Origin: Phycisphaerales bacterium UBA1845
GTDB lineage: Bacteria > Planctomycetota > Phycisphaerae > UBA1845
Assembly: GCA_002338715.1 (NCBI GenBank)
Contig: DDIR01000104.1
Location: 1-55,872 of the forward strand
Length of the DNA stretch: 55,872 bases
Direction of reading: 5' to 3'
Shown in pieces: positions 26,104-33,505 of this stretch; the stretch's first letter is position 1, and every line of letters starts with the position of its first letter. Both the position numbers and the translations under genes were made by a program. The notes under the pieces were generated by a model. The model was not told the origin of the DNA. It searched no databases and saw only the letters and a program-made list of their open reading frames with translations.

Positions 26104-26232
26104 ATGTCGATCCCGCCCATAAAATGTCGGGTGCCTGAAAGGTTGGGTCCGATCGGTGCCAATAGGACGATAGATGGGCGACACAGTTGGAGTCACTGGA
26201 CAGGACAGTCACACGACCCAACGATGGAATGA
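26104..26232 (+). CDS. Candidate 42-residue small protein with a start-site hairpin
   Basis: The frame starts MSIPPIKCRVPERLGPIGAN and ends QSHDPTME. GGAGG lies 7 bases before the ATG, an unusually good ribosome-binding site for this genome. The bases GGCGGG (26097-26102) and CCCGCC (26112-26117) pair around the start codon, so translation may be switched by this hairpin. A perfect intrinsic terminator follows at 26310-26350, consistent with a short independent transcript. The peptide is basic with one Cys and no membrane segment. It could be a small protein, a leader peptide or part of a small RNA; I do not recognise it. Confidence 0.5.
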   Translation: MSIPPIKCRVPERLGPIGANRTIDGRHSWSHWTGQSHDPTME

Positions 26233-26309
26233 ATGCCCAATGACATCATGAAAGCAATGATTGCTGAATATTCAGCAAGCTTACAATACTCCTCCTTCTC
26301 CTTCTCGTA

Positions 26310-26350
26310 GAGACCCCACCGCCGCAAGGCTCTGGGGTCTCTTATTTTTT
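26310..26350 (+). terminator. Strong intrinsic terminator of a short transcript
   Basis: Stem GAGACCCCA (26310-26318) pairs perfectly with TGGGGTCTC (26333-26341) around a 14-base loop, followed by TTATTTTTT. It ends a plus-strand transcript that would include the small ORF at 26104-26232. Confidence 0.92.
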
Positions 26351-26382
26351 ACCTGGTGTTGTCGAGCGGGGGCTCTTCGAGG

Positions 26383-26541
26383 TTATGGCGATTTCAATTC
26401 CAGCGCAGCGTATTGCTCGTCCACCCTTCACAGCACGGGCGCCAATACCCACGTGGATTGACTTCGTCTTGCCCCTGGATTCCCGCCTTCGCGGGAATGA
26501 CGACGCTGTCGCGCCGCTACGTTTGGACTCAAGGTGTTCTA
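26383..26541. repeat. Long attcccgc-N4-gcgggaat repeat, copy 2
   Basis: About 159 bases matching 24729-24903, without the internal duplication. The core stem is ATTCCCGC-cttc-GCGGGAAT. The final bases, aaggtgttcta, again include the complement of a TAG stop codon, here of the histidine kinase gene (26539-26541). It lies between the terminator at 26310-26350 and that gene. Confidence 0.9.
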
Positions 26542-28038
26542 GATGGGGATGGCCGTGGGGAACTTTAGCTGCGATTTTTTGATCTGCGAATTGAGCTGTT
26601 CGATCAGTGCGTTGCGATCGATGGGCTTGGTCGCGTAACCGTCACAGCCGGCTTTGATGCATGTTTCGCGATCACCGGTCATCGCTTGTGCGGTCAGGGC
26701 AATGATGGGCCGCAAGTATCCGCAGCAGCGCAGTGCTGTTGTGGCTTGATAACCATCGAGCACGGGCATTTGCATGTCCATGAGAATGACATCATAGGGT
26801 CGGCCTTTTCGTTCGGCTTCCAGCGCTTTGAACAGGGCGTGTTGACCATCCGGAGCCACTTCAACGTCGGCTCCTGCTTTCTTCAGAACGAATGTAATCA
26901 GTCGTTGATTGTCGATTCCGTCTTCGGCCAGAAGTATCTTCGCTCCAAGCAAGCTATCGGGCCGCTGTGTGCTTGCGGCATGCGTGGGTTCTGCAAAATC
27001 CTGCACCGTCTTGGGGTCGATCATCCTGACGCCAACAAGGGAGCCCGTTGCGACGGTTGCCCGGAATAAGGTGCCGCTCCCCGGCTGCGAATAGACGACA
27101 GTTACGTCTCCGCCGAGCAGGTTGGCAAGTTCCTTGCTGATCGTCAGGCCCAAACCAGTCCCGCCGAATCTCCGGGTCATGGACGTGTCGGCTTGAACGA
27201 ACGGTTTAAACAGGCGTTGTGTCTGCGTTTCGGTCATGCCAATTCCCGAGTCGAGCACATCGAACTGCAGGAGGGCTCCGTTGTGCGCTTCGGCGGCGCT
27301 ATCGTTATCTTTGGAGTTGTGTACGGTCCGAACGATCACCCGTACCTCTCCCTTTTCGGTGAACTTGATGGCGTTTCCAACCAGGTTGATGAGGATCTGT
27401 TTCAGTCGCGTGGGGTCGGAAACAATGGTTTCCGGTATTGGCCCGAGAAAATCCGCGAAGAGGCTGATCTTCTTGGCTTCCGCGCGTACGTTCATCAATT
27501 CCATCGTTTCGGCGACGATCAATCGAGGCGTGCAGGAGACGTGCTCAATTTCCAACTTGCCAGCTTCAATCTTGGTCATGTCGAGGATGTCATTGATCAG
27601 TCCCAGCAGGTATTGGCCATTGCTGTGAATCGTATCAATCGCATCAATCGCCTGAACTTCGTCAAGTTCACGCTTTCGAAGACTCTCTGCAAACCCCAGG
27701 ATGGCGGTCATCGGCGTCCGAATCTCGTGGCTCATCCGCGCGAGGAATTCGCTCTTGGCTGCGGTCGCCCGCTTGGCCTTTGCGCTCTCGAGTTCAAACG
27801 AGGCATTAAGTTTGGTGAGTTCGACGTTTGTGGTGTTGAGCTTGGAGACGGCTCTGTAGGCAGAGTCCAGAACGAGATTCATCAGCATCTGGAGTTTATC
27901 GATGCCGTCGTGGTGGCTGGAGACCTGAATGGAAAAACCGAAGTTACCGTCAATGGCGGGGCAGAGCTGATCGGCCAGTTCTTCGATGAGATCGCAGAGC
28001 TCCTGGTTGTCGGCCGATGCCAATTGCGGTTGTGACAT
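26539..28038 (-). CDS. Hybrid histidine kinase paired with H-NOX
   Basis: About 499 residues, with no membrane segment. The first ~75 residues have no recognisable sensor. A coiled-coil follows, then HisKA with the phospho-acceptor in MSHEIRTPM, the HATPase domain with N box NLVGNAIKFTEKGE, DSGIGM and FGGTGLGLTISKEL, and a C-terminal receiver domain with the acceptor Asp in VILMDMQMP and the conserved KPID lysine. It probably receives its signal from the H-NOX protein encoded 15 bases upstream, as in NO-sensing H-NOX/kinase pairs. The frame can also start at a GTG (28053) directly after the H-NOX stop; the ATG at 28038 is used here. No output domain is attached, so a separate partner is expected. 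Confidence 0.9.
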   Translation of the reverse strand: MSQPQLASADNQELCDLIEELADQLCPAIDGNFGFSIQVSSHHDGIDKLQMLMNLVLDSAYRAVSKLNTTNVELTKLNASFELESAKAKRATAAKSEFLARMSHEIRTPMTAILGFAESLRKRELDEVQAIDAIDTIHSNGQYLLGLINDILDMTKIEAGKLEIEHVSCTPRLIVAETMELMNVRAEAKKISLFADFLGPIPETIVSDPTRLKQILINLVGNAIKFTEKGEVRVIVRTVHNSKDNDSAAEAHNGALLQFDVLDSGIGMTETQTQRLFKPFVQADTSMTRRFGGTGLGLTISKELANLLGGDVTVVYSQPGSGTLFRATVATGSLVGVRMIDPKTVQDFAEPTHAASTQRPDSLLGAKILLAEDGIDNQRLITFVLKKAGADVEVAPDGQHALFKALEAERKGRPYDVILMDMQMPVLDGYQATTALRCCGYLRPIIALTAQAMTGDRETCIKAGCDGYATKPIDRNALIEQLNSQIKKSQLKFPTAIPI

Positions 28039-28053
28039 GCTGTTCTCAAGCAC

Positions 28054-28605
28054 CTAGGACCAACGGACATGGATTTCGCACTCGGGCGCACCCTGTTTCA
28101 TGCAGCACGCCTCATCGACCTGCGCGTCTTCTTGATAAAGATTGAGGACTTCTTTCGCGAGCGACTTGTACAACCCGCAGAGCTTGTTGGGTGACTGATA
28201 GTGAACGACGAGTTCGTGATCACGCTCTTCAACGTGAAACTTGTCATCGATCGCCGATCGCAGCACGGGGTCTTGTTGGCTGGTCGCAAATCCGTTGTGG
28301 ATTTTTGGTTGGCGGGTGAGAAACTCGCGGGCGGTTTTGGCCATGGTGAACCAAACGGGCCAACGTTGCTGGCCGTCTTTGATAAAGTGCTCAGCATACA
28401 CCTCCTCGGCCTGCTCCTGGGTGATATTCAATACATCGATTGTCGCAGCGAACAACCGCCGCCACTCTTCATCATCGTAGACTTCGTTGATATGAAAATC
28501 TTTGTCCGCCGGGACCTCGGCGCGTCGCCGGATCTCAAGTGCGACTTCCGGTTCGGCTGTCGATTCGAGCATGTTAAATAGAATTTTATGGATCAGGCCA
28601 ACCAT
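28054..28605 (-). CDS. H-NOX (heme NO-binding) domain protein
   Basis: 183 residues, the size of a stand-alone H-NOX sensor. It begins MVGLIHKILFNMLES, has YDDEEWRRLF, and places His103 (KIHNG) where the proximal heme ligand is expected. The heme-propionate motif YxSxR reads YQSPN here (Tyr136, Ser138, Asn140), so the Arg is missing; Lys141 is adjacent. The C-terminus is Cys-containing (CCMKQGAPEC), recalling the zinc/redox site described in some H-NOX proteins. It should sense NO or redox state and control the adjacent kinase. The ATG at 28605 has GGAG at 6 bases. The family is clear; heme occupancy is uncertain. Confidence 0.85.
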   Translation of the reverse strand: MVGLIHKILFNMLESTAEPEVALEIRRRAEVPADKDFHINEVYDDEEWRRLFAATIDVLNITQEQAEEVYAEHFIKDGQQRWPVWFTMAKTAREFLTRQPKIHNGFATSQQDPVLRSAIDDKFHVEERDHELVVHYQSPNKLCGLYKSLAKEVLNLYQEDAQVDEACCMKQGAPECEIHVRWS

Positions 28606-29016
28606 TGATTACTCCATTTATGTGACATAATCTGGCACTACGGCCTTGCGATTTCGTTGATGGCTTCCTGTCTGATGGTTTCGGTCCTGGCGCCTGAACG
28701 CCTTCAAGTGATCCATCGACGTGATCACGACAGAAGTTTGGCTATCACTCAACGTGGTGCGTCGATCGATTGAGCACACGTTCAATTTGGGTTTGTTTTT
28801 CAGGATAAAATTGGCCGTGCCCGGCTACGAATGATTGTCCAAGAGACATCGATTTTGAATCCCTCATTGCCCGGACTTTGCTTTGATTTGACGATGGCCA
28901 ATTTCCTGTGACCGCCACGCAATGTTGACTTGCGTGCAGCCGCGACAAACGCTTGGGGTGAATGATGTATGGGGCGATCGACCCAAATCCGCGAGCACCA
29001 ATACGGCCGACTCGAC
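28606..29016. other. Intergenic region upstream of H-NOX
   Basis: About 410 bases between the HD-GYP gene end and the H-NOX start, both on the minus strand. A dyad at 28618-28630 sits just before the H-NOX ribosome-binding site. I see no gene. Confidence 0.45.
28618..28630 (-). promoter_or_regulatory. Dyad TTATGTgACATAA before H-NOX
   Basis: A perfect 6-bp inverted repeat around one central base, 13 bases upstream of the H-NOX start codon. The position suits a repressor operator or a -10 region. It does not match the FNR or NsrR consensus well. Confidence 0.4.
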
Positions 29017-30384
29017 CTAACCGGCTTTGATGACCGTCAGTTCTTCCTGGTTCGACAGGTCGATGACCCGGCCCGTCAATTCGCCGTCCTCGCCGATTGC
29101 TTCGACGACCGGTTTGGTGTGTGTATCGGGGTTGGCGCGAAGGACGCGTGCCAGGGTTTCGTCGCTCAACGTGACCGTGCTTCCGATGGGGAACAGGGCG
29201 ACGGTGTCGAGGAATCCGCGGACGAGCGTCCGGTCGAAATGGTTGGCTGTTCCCTTTAAGAGAATGGTCTTCGCGGCTTGGTATGGCGACATGGCGATGC
29301 GGTAAGGTCGATCGCTGGTCATTGCCGCGAATACGTCAGCGAGTGAGACGATGCGCGAGTACATGTGGAGTTTTTCGGCGCGGCGATGGTTGGGGTAACC
29401 GCTGCCGTCGATGCGCTCGTGGGCTTGGTATCCGATGAATTTGACGGATTGCGGGATGCCCGTCAGGCTTGAAAGCATCTCGACGGTGTGCAGCGGGTGC
29501 AGATGAATTTCATGCCACTCGCGCCCGCCCAAGTCGCCGGCAGAGAGTCGAATCGATTCGGGCACGCGGATCATTCCGATGTCCTGAAGCAAGCCGCCCA
29601 ACCCCAATTCCGTCACGCTTTCGCGGTCGAGCCCCAACTGAGCCGCGAGTGACAGCGTCAGCAGTGCGACGTTGACGCAGTGATCGTAGAGGTATTCGTC
29701 GTTGCAGTTCTTCATCGCGACGATGAGTGGAAGCAGATCGAAGTCGAACGTCGAAATGTTGACGAAGTGGTTGATCTGTTTGCGCAAGTCGCTTGAGGAT
29801 ATCTTTCGACCCGAGCGCAGCGCATCGCAGATGTCCGAGACCGCGGTGGTTGTGGCCGCGTGTTGTTCGACGCCCTGGGCGGCTTCGTTCTTGAGATCAT
29901 CGATCGACAATCGGGGCCGACGCCACCCTTTGATCGAGTTGATCTTAACCGGCAACATCAAAGCGCCGTCGAGCTTCTTGTCGAGGGCGCGGGTTCTTGG
30001 CGTCTGGAATTCGTACCCGATGTCGATGGGCAGAACGTAATCATCGTCCGGGTCAATGGGGCTTTCGGTGATCGTACCGGGCGTGCCGATTTGAACGTGG
30101 AAGATGCCCCGCTCGCGTAGCAGTTGCAGAAACCGCGGCGTGATACGCGAGCCGGCTGACAGCAGCAAGATGCCGTCTTCCGAATAAATGTCGTCCATCG
30201 CGGTCATGCCGGCGCGGATGGACTCGATAAACTCGCAGCGCAATTCGTCGAGGCTGATCAGCGAGCTGCTTTTTCGCGGTCGGGTATCACCATGCCGCGA
30301 GTCCTTGCGTGGCCGAGTGGATGTGGCTTCTGCGTTTTCCAGCGAGGTCGGCTCATCGAAGCCTATGGATGAATCCTGAGGCAT
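29017..30384 (-). CDS. HD-GYP domain protein with altered catalytic residues
   Basis: 455 residues, cytoplasmic. The N-terminal part (to about 150) is of a type common in planctomycete HD-GYP proteins (SEDGILLLSAGSRITPRFL), followed by an HD-GYP domain (about 215-400). Active HD-GYP enzymes hydrolyse cyclic di-GMP. Here His235 (YDHCVNVA), His296, ERIDGSGYP and Asp350 are kept, but the HD pair reads Gln267-Asp268 (LLQDIGM) and the first His of HHE is Ala321. Two metal ligands therefore appear lost, and it may bind rather than cleave its ligand or act as a regulator. It lies upstream of the H-NOX/kinase pair on the same strand. Confidence 0.85.
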   Translation of the reverse strand: MPQDSSIGFDEPTSLENAEATSTRPRKDSRHGDTRPRKSSSLISLDELRCEFIESIRAGMTAMDDIYSEDGILLLSAGSRITPRFLQLLRERGIFHVQIGTPGTITESPIDPDDDYVLPIDIGYEFQTPRTRALDKKLDGALMLPVKINSIKGWRRPRLSIDDLKNEAAQGVEQHAATTTAVSDICDALRSGRKISSSDLRKQINHFVNISTFDFDLLPLIVAMKNCNDEYLYDHCVNVALLTLSLAAQLGLDRESVTELGLGGLLQDIGMIRVPESIRLSAGDLGGREWHEIHLHPLHTVEMLSSLTGIPQSVKFIGYQAHERIDGSGYPNHRRAEKLHMYSRIVSLADVFAAMTSDRPYRIAMSPYQAAKTILLKGTANHFDRTLVRGFLDTVALFPIGSTVTLSDETLARVLRANPDTHTKPVVEAIGEDGELTGRVIDLSNQEELTVIKAG

Positions 30385-30747
30385 TGGCGATCACGCTCCG
30401 TCGATTTCTGTTGGCCCGAAAACAGGGAATTACAATTCTGAATCGGCAGGCGCATACCCCCACTTAACGGTACGATATTCCCGGGAGCCATGACCGGGTC
30501 GAACCCGCGAGATCAGCCACTATTCGGGACCGATAACGGTTGATCCGGTGAATAAAGTCATTACTGATGGACACGGCGGACAAGAACCGCCAACGTTTGT
30601 GCCATCGACCGGGTTGGCCAATAATGTTGGAAGATGCTCCTGGCGCGTCGCAACGGCTCGCGGCGCTTCGGAGTCAAGTCGGTGCGAATGCGGCATTTCA
30701 AGAAGTGCCATAACGTGACATTTTGCAAGGGTGTGCACAGGTAAGTG
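30385..30747. other. Divergent intergenic region
   Basis: About 360 bases between the divergent HD-GYP and aldehyde dehydrogenase genes. It contains small hairpins (for example GGCGG-acaagaa-CCGCC) but no recognisable RNA gene, riboswitch or coding frame. Confidence 0.4.
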
Positions 30748-32211
30748 ATGCAGCGGATTCTGAACCATATCAACGGGCAATCCGTCGAGCCGGTTTCGGG
30801 CGAGTACCTCGACAACGTTGAGCCCGCCACCGGGAAGGTGTATTCGCAGGTGGCTGACAGCGACGGGCGCGATGTTGATGCGGCTGTCTCTGCTGCCCGT
30901 GCGGCATTTCCCGCGTGGTCATCAATGCCGGCAGAGGATCGCTGCGCCGTGATGATGCGGTTGGCCGACCTTGTGGAAAAAAACGTCGACGCATTGGCTC
31001 GGGCGGAGAGTGTCGACAATGGCAAGCCTTTGTCTCTGGCGCGGTCGCTGGATATTCCGCGGGCGGCGAAGAACCTGCGATTCTTTGCGACGGCTGTCCT
31101 GCATGCGCGCAGCGAAACGCATCCGATGGAAGGCGTCGGATTCAACTACACGCTGCGTCAACCGCGCGGCGTCGCAGGGATCATTTCGCCCTGGAATTTG
31201 CCGCTCTATCTGTTCACCTGGAAGATCGCACCCGCCCTCGCGACCGGCAATACCGTCGTCGGCAAACCGTCGGAAGTGACGCCGATGACGGCTTACATGC
31301 TTGGCGAACTGTGCGTGGAAGCGGGGGTGCCGCCGGGCGTGCTCAACATTGTTCACGGTCTTGGCGCACAAGCCGGCGCGGCGCTGGTCACGCACCCTGA
31401 CGTACCAACGATTGCCTTCACCGGTGGGACTGCGACCGGCGCGCGAATCGCGAGCGATGCGGCTCCCATGTTCAAGAAGGTTGGTTTGGAACTTGGCGGG
31501 AAGAATCCCAACATCATCTTCGCCGATGCGGCTCTCGATGCGGCTCTTGAGGGCAGCGTTCGATCATCCTTTGCCAATCAAGGCCAAGTTTGCCTTTGCG
31601 GTTCGCGGATGTTCGTCGAACGCAGCATCTTCGATGCGTTCGTGGGGCGGTTTGTCGAACGGGCTAAGGCGCTGAAAGTCGGCGATCCGCTCGATAACGA
31701 CACCGATCAAGGCGCGTTGGTTTCAAAGGTGCAGTTGGACAAGGTGACGCAGTACGTCGCCCTTGCACGCGAAGAAGGCGGTTCGATTTTGTGCGGTGGT
31801 GATCGGCCCGAGGGCTTGAGCGATCGCTGCAAAGATGGGTACTTTTTCTCGCCGACGGTCGTCAGCCAACTGGGCGTCGGTTGTCGCGTGAATCAGGAAG
31901 AAATCTTCGGTCCGGTGGTGACGGTGACGCCGTTCGATCACGAAGATCAGGTGGTTGAATATGCCAACGGTGTGCCGTACGGGTTAGCCGCCTCGGTCTG
32001 GACGGGCGATGTGTCGCGGGCCCACCGGGTGGCTGAACGCATCCAATCAGGCACGGTGTGGGTCAACTGCTGGATGGTGCGCGACTTGCGGGTACCGTTT
32101 GGCGGAATGAAGCAAAGCGGCGTCGGGCGCGAAGGCGGCGATGAGGCGCTGCGGTTCTATACCGAACCCAAAAATGTCTGCATTCGCGTTCCCGGCCCAT
32201 CGCAAAGTTAA
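30748..32211 (+). CDS. Aldehyde dehydrogenase, probably 2-aminomuconic semialdehyde type
   Basis: 487 residues, a full-length NAD(P)-dependent aldehyde dehydrogenase. Visible motifs are ISPWNLPLYLFTWKIAPALA, the Rossmann GKPSEVTP region, catalytic Glu in LELGGKNPNI, catalytic Cys in NQGQVCLCGSR and EEIFGPVVTV. The overall sequence is closest, from memory, to the 2-hydroxymuconic / 2-aminomuconic semialdehyde dehydrogenase group (ALDH8-like). The gene directly downstream encodes a RidA-family protein of the 2-aminomuconate deaminase kind, which supports a role in tryptophan-kynurenine or aminophenol meta-cleavage catabolism. A GTG lies one codon before the ATG used. Confidence 0.88.
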   Translation: MQRILNHINGQSVEPVSGEYLDNVEPATGKVYSQVADSDGRDVDAAVSAARAAFPAWSSMPAEDRCAVMMRLADLVEKNVDALARAESVDNGKPLSLARSLDIPRAAKNLRFFATAVLHARSETHPMEGVGFNYTLRQPRGVAGIISPWNLPLYLFTWKIAPALATGNTVVGKPSEVTPMTAYMLGELCVEAGVPPGVLNIVHGLGAQAGAALVTHPDVPTIAFTGGTATGARIASDAAPMFKKVGLELGGKNPNIIFADAALDAALEGSVRSSFANQGQVCLCGSRMFVERSIFDAFVGRFVERAKALKVGDPLDNDTDQGALVSKVQLDKVTQYVALAREEGGSILCGGDRPEGLSDRCKDGYFFSPTVVSQLGVGCRVNQEEIFGPVVTVTPFDHEDQVVEYANGVPYGLAASVWTGDVSRAHRVAERIQSGTVWVNCWMVRDLRVPFGGMKQSGVGREGGDEALRFYTEPKNVCIRVPGPSQS

Positions 32212-32235
32212 TCATCATTGTTGAAACGGTTGAGC

Positions 32236-32682
32236 ATGAGCGATTCGAGCCATCAGAACATCGTCAGCCAGCGAGCGCCGGAAGCCGTCGGCGCGTTTCC
32301 CCATGCCAAGCGTGCGGGTGACCTCCTGTTTCTTTCGGGGATCGGTCCGCGGAAGCGTGGGACGAAGGTGATTCCCGGCGTGACGATGGACGATGCGGGC
32401 TGCGTGGTGTCGTATGACATTGCGGCGCAGACCGTTGCGGTTTTTGAGAACGTCCGGACCGTGTTGGAAGATGCCGGGGCATCGTGGAACGATATTCTCG
32501 ACGTGCAGGTTTTTCTGACGAACATGAAGCAGGACTTCGCGACGTTCAACAAACTCTACGCCGAATACTTCGCGGGCGAAGGCAAACCGAATCCGACGCG
32601 GACGACCATCGAGATCAATTGCCTACCGACGCCGATCAACGTCGAATTGAAGGTCATCGCATCTGCGGCATCGATGAAGTAG
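32236..32682 (+). CDS. RidA-family protein, probably 2-aminomuconate deaminase
   Basis: 148 residues, RidA/YjgF family. It shows FPHAKRAGDLLFLSGIGPR at the substrate pocket, the long AAQTVAVFENVRTVLEDAGAS helix, VQVFLTNMKQDF and the C-terminal PTRTTIEINCLP. It follows the aldehyde dehydrogenase by 24 bases and must be cotranscribed. The two fit consecutive steps: oxidation of 2-aminomuconic semialdehyde to 2-aminomuconate, then deamination. General enamine/imine deaminase activity is the alternative. The frame opens at 32218; the ATG at 32236 is preferred for the family's N-terminus. Confidence 0.85.
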   Translation: MSDSSHQNIVSQRAPEAVGAFPHAKRAGDLLFLSGIGPRKRGTKVIPGVTMDDAGCVVSYDIAAQTVAVFENVRTVLEDAGASWNDILDVQVFLTNMKQDFATFNKLYAEYFAGEGKPNPTRTTIEINCLPTPINVELKVIASAASMK

Positions 32683-32728
32683 CGGGCGTATTGCGAAGGA
32701 AAGAAACAGAAGGGTGCCAAAAGAGAAG

Positions 32729-32803
32729 GGTGAGTGACGGGGCTCGAACCCGCGGCCTCCAGGACCACAACCTGGCGCTCTAGCCAACTGAGCTACACCC
32801 ACC
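32729..32803 (-). tRNA. tRNA-His (GTG anticodon)
   Basis: On the minus strand the gene folds as a full cloverleaf: acceptor GTGGGTG paired with CACTCAC, D-arm TAGCTCAGTTGGCTAGAGC, anticodon stem CCAGG-ttGTGgt-CCTGG, and T-arm CGGGTTCGAGCCCCG. An extra G at -1 (complement at 32803) faces C73 (complement at 32729), the identity pair of tRNA-His. The 3' CCA is not encoded. It lies antisense, just after the RidA gene. Confidence 0.95.
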
Positions 32804-33012
32804 AATGTCCGGTGATACCCGCCTGAGGGCGGCAAAAACCGGGATGCTCTGGGGAAACTGGCGTCAGAGCAACGTCAAACGATACCATTTTTGGGTTGGC
32901 TTGCAACCGCTGTCGCCCGGGTTGGAACAAGGTTTGGAGCCGATTGGTGGGGGCTTGCGGGCGTCGGCGATGTCGCTGTCGAGGGCCTGATTGTTTGGAC
33001 GATAAGGACGGT

Positions 33013-33396
33013 ATGATGCGAAACTCTCGAAATCTTCGACGGACGGTGGTCTTGAGCGCGATCCTTCTGGGGTTGGGGCTGACGGGCTGCCACAACGAAC
33101 GGTTTGAAGAGGCGTCGATCAAACGCTGGGAGAACATCGGTGCCGTCAACCGGGCTGTCGCTGCCCGCGAGCAGGAGTGCCCCGAGCGCCTGCGCAAAGT
33201 CGGGGCGATCATCGATGCCGTCGAACCGCATCACGCCAAGCGGTTGGCTTATACGCTCGAACTGCTCGAAACCAAACAGCAAGCCGAGCGCGACCGTTGG
33301 CCAGCGCGATGGGCACGCACGCAAGAAGACTATCGCAAGCGGATGGCCGGCAAACCCGAGCGCATTCCCGATGCCATCGCCGGCATGTGGTATTGA
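33013..33396 (+). CDS. Small lipoprotein of unknown function
   Basis: About 127 residues. A signal peptide with lipobox LTGC (VVLSAILLGLGLTGCHNE) is followed by ~100 charged, helical residues with many Arg, Glu and Ala. It should be anchored to an envelope membrane. ATAAGGACGG lies just before the double ATG at 33013/33016. The frame opens at 32896, but that extension is Cys/Arg-rich and unsupported. It is 109 bases before prmC on the same strand. The family is unknown. Confidence 0.75.
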   Translation: MMRNSRNLRRTVVLSAILLGLGLTGCHNERFEEASIKRWENIGAVNRAVAAREQECPERLRKVGAIIDAVEPHHAKRLAYTLELLETKQQAERDRWPARWARTQEDYRKRMAGKPERIPDAIAGMWY

Positions 33397-33505
33397 CCGC
33401 ATCCGATCCATTTCATCGCTTCGAACTCACGCTCAAAATTCGCGAAGTCATGTGAACGCCTGCGCCTCTGGCGATGGGCTGGCTTCGCGCCTATAGTTGG
33501 CGAAC

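Noticed and set aside
30490..30515. tRNA-like fragment gggtcgaaccc
   Set aside because: Only a short palindrome; the rest of a cloverleaf is missing.
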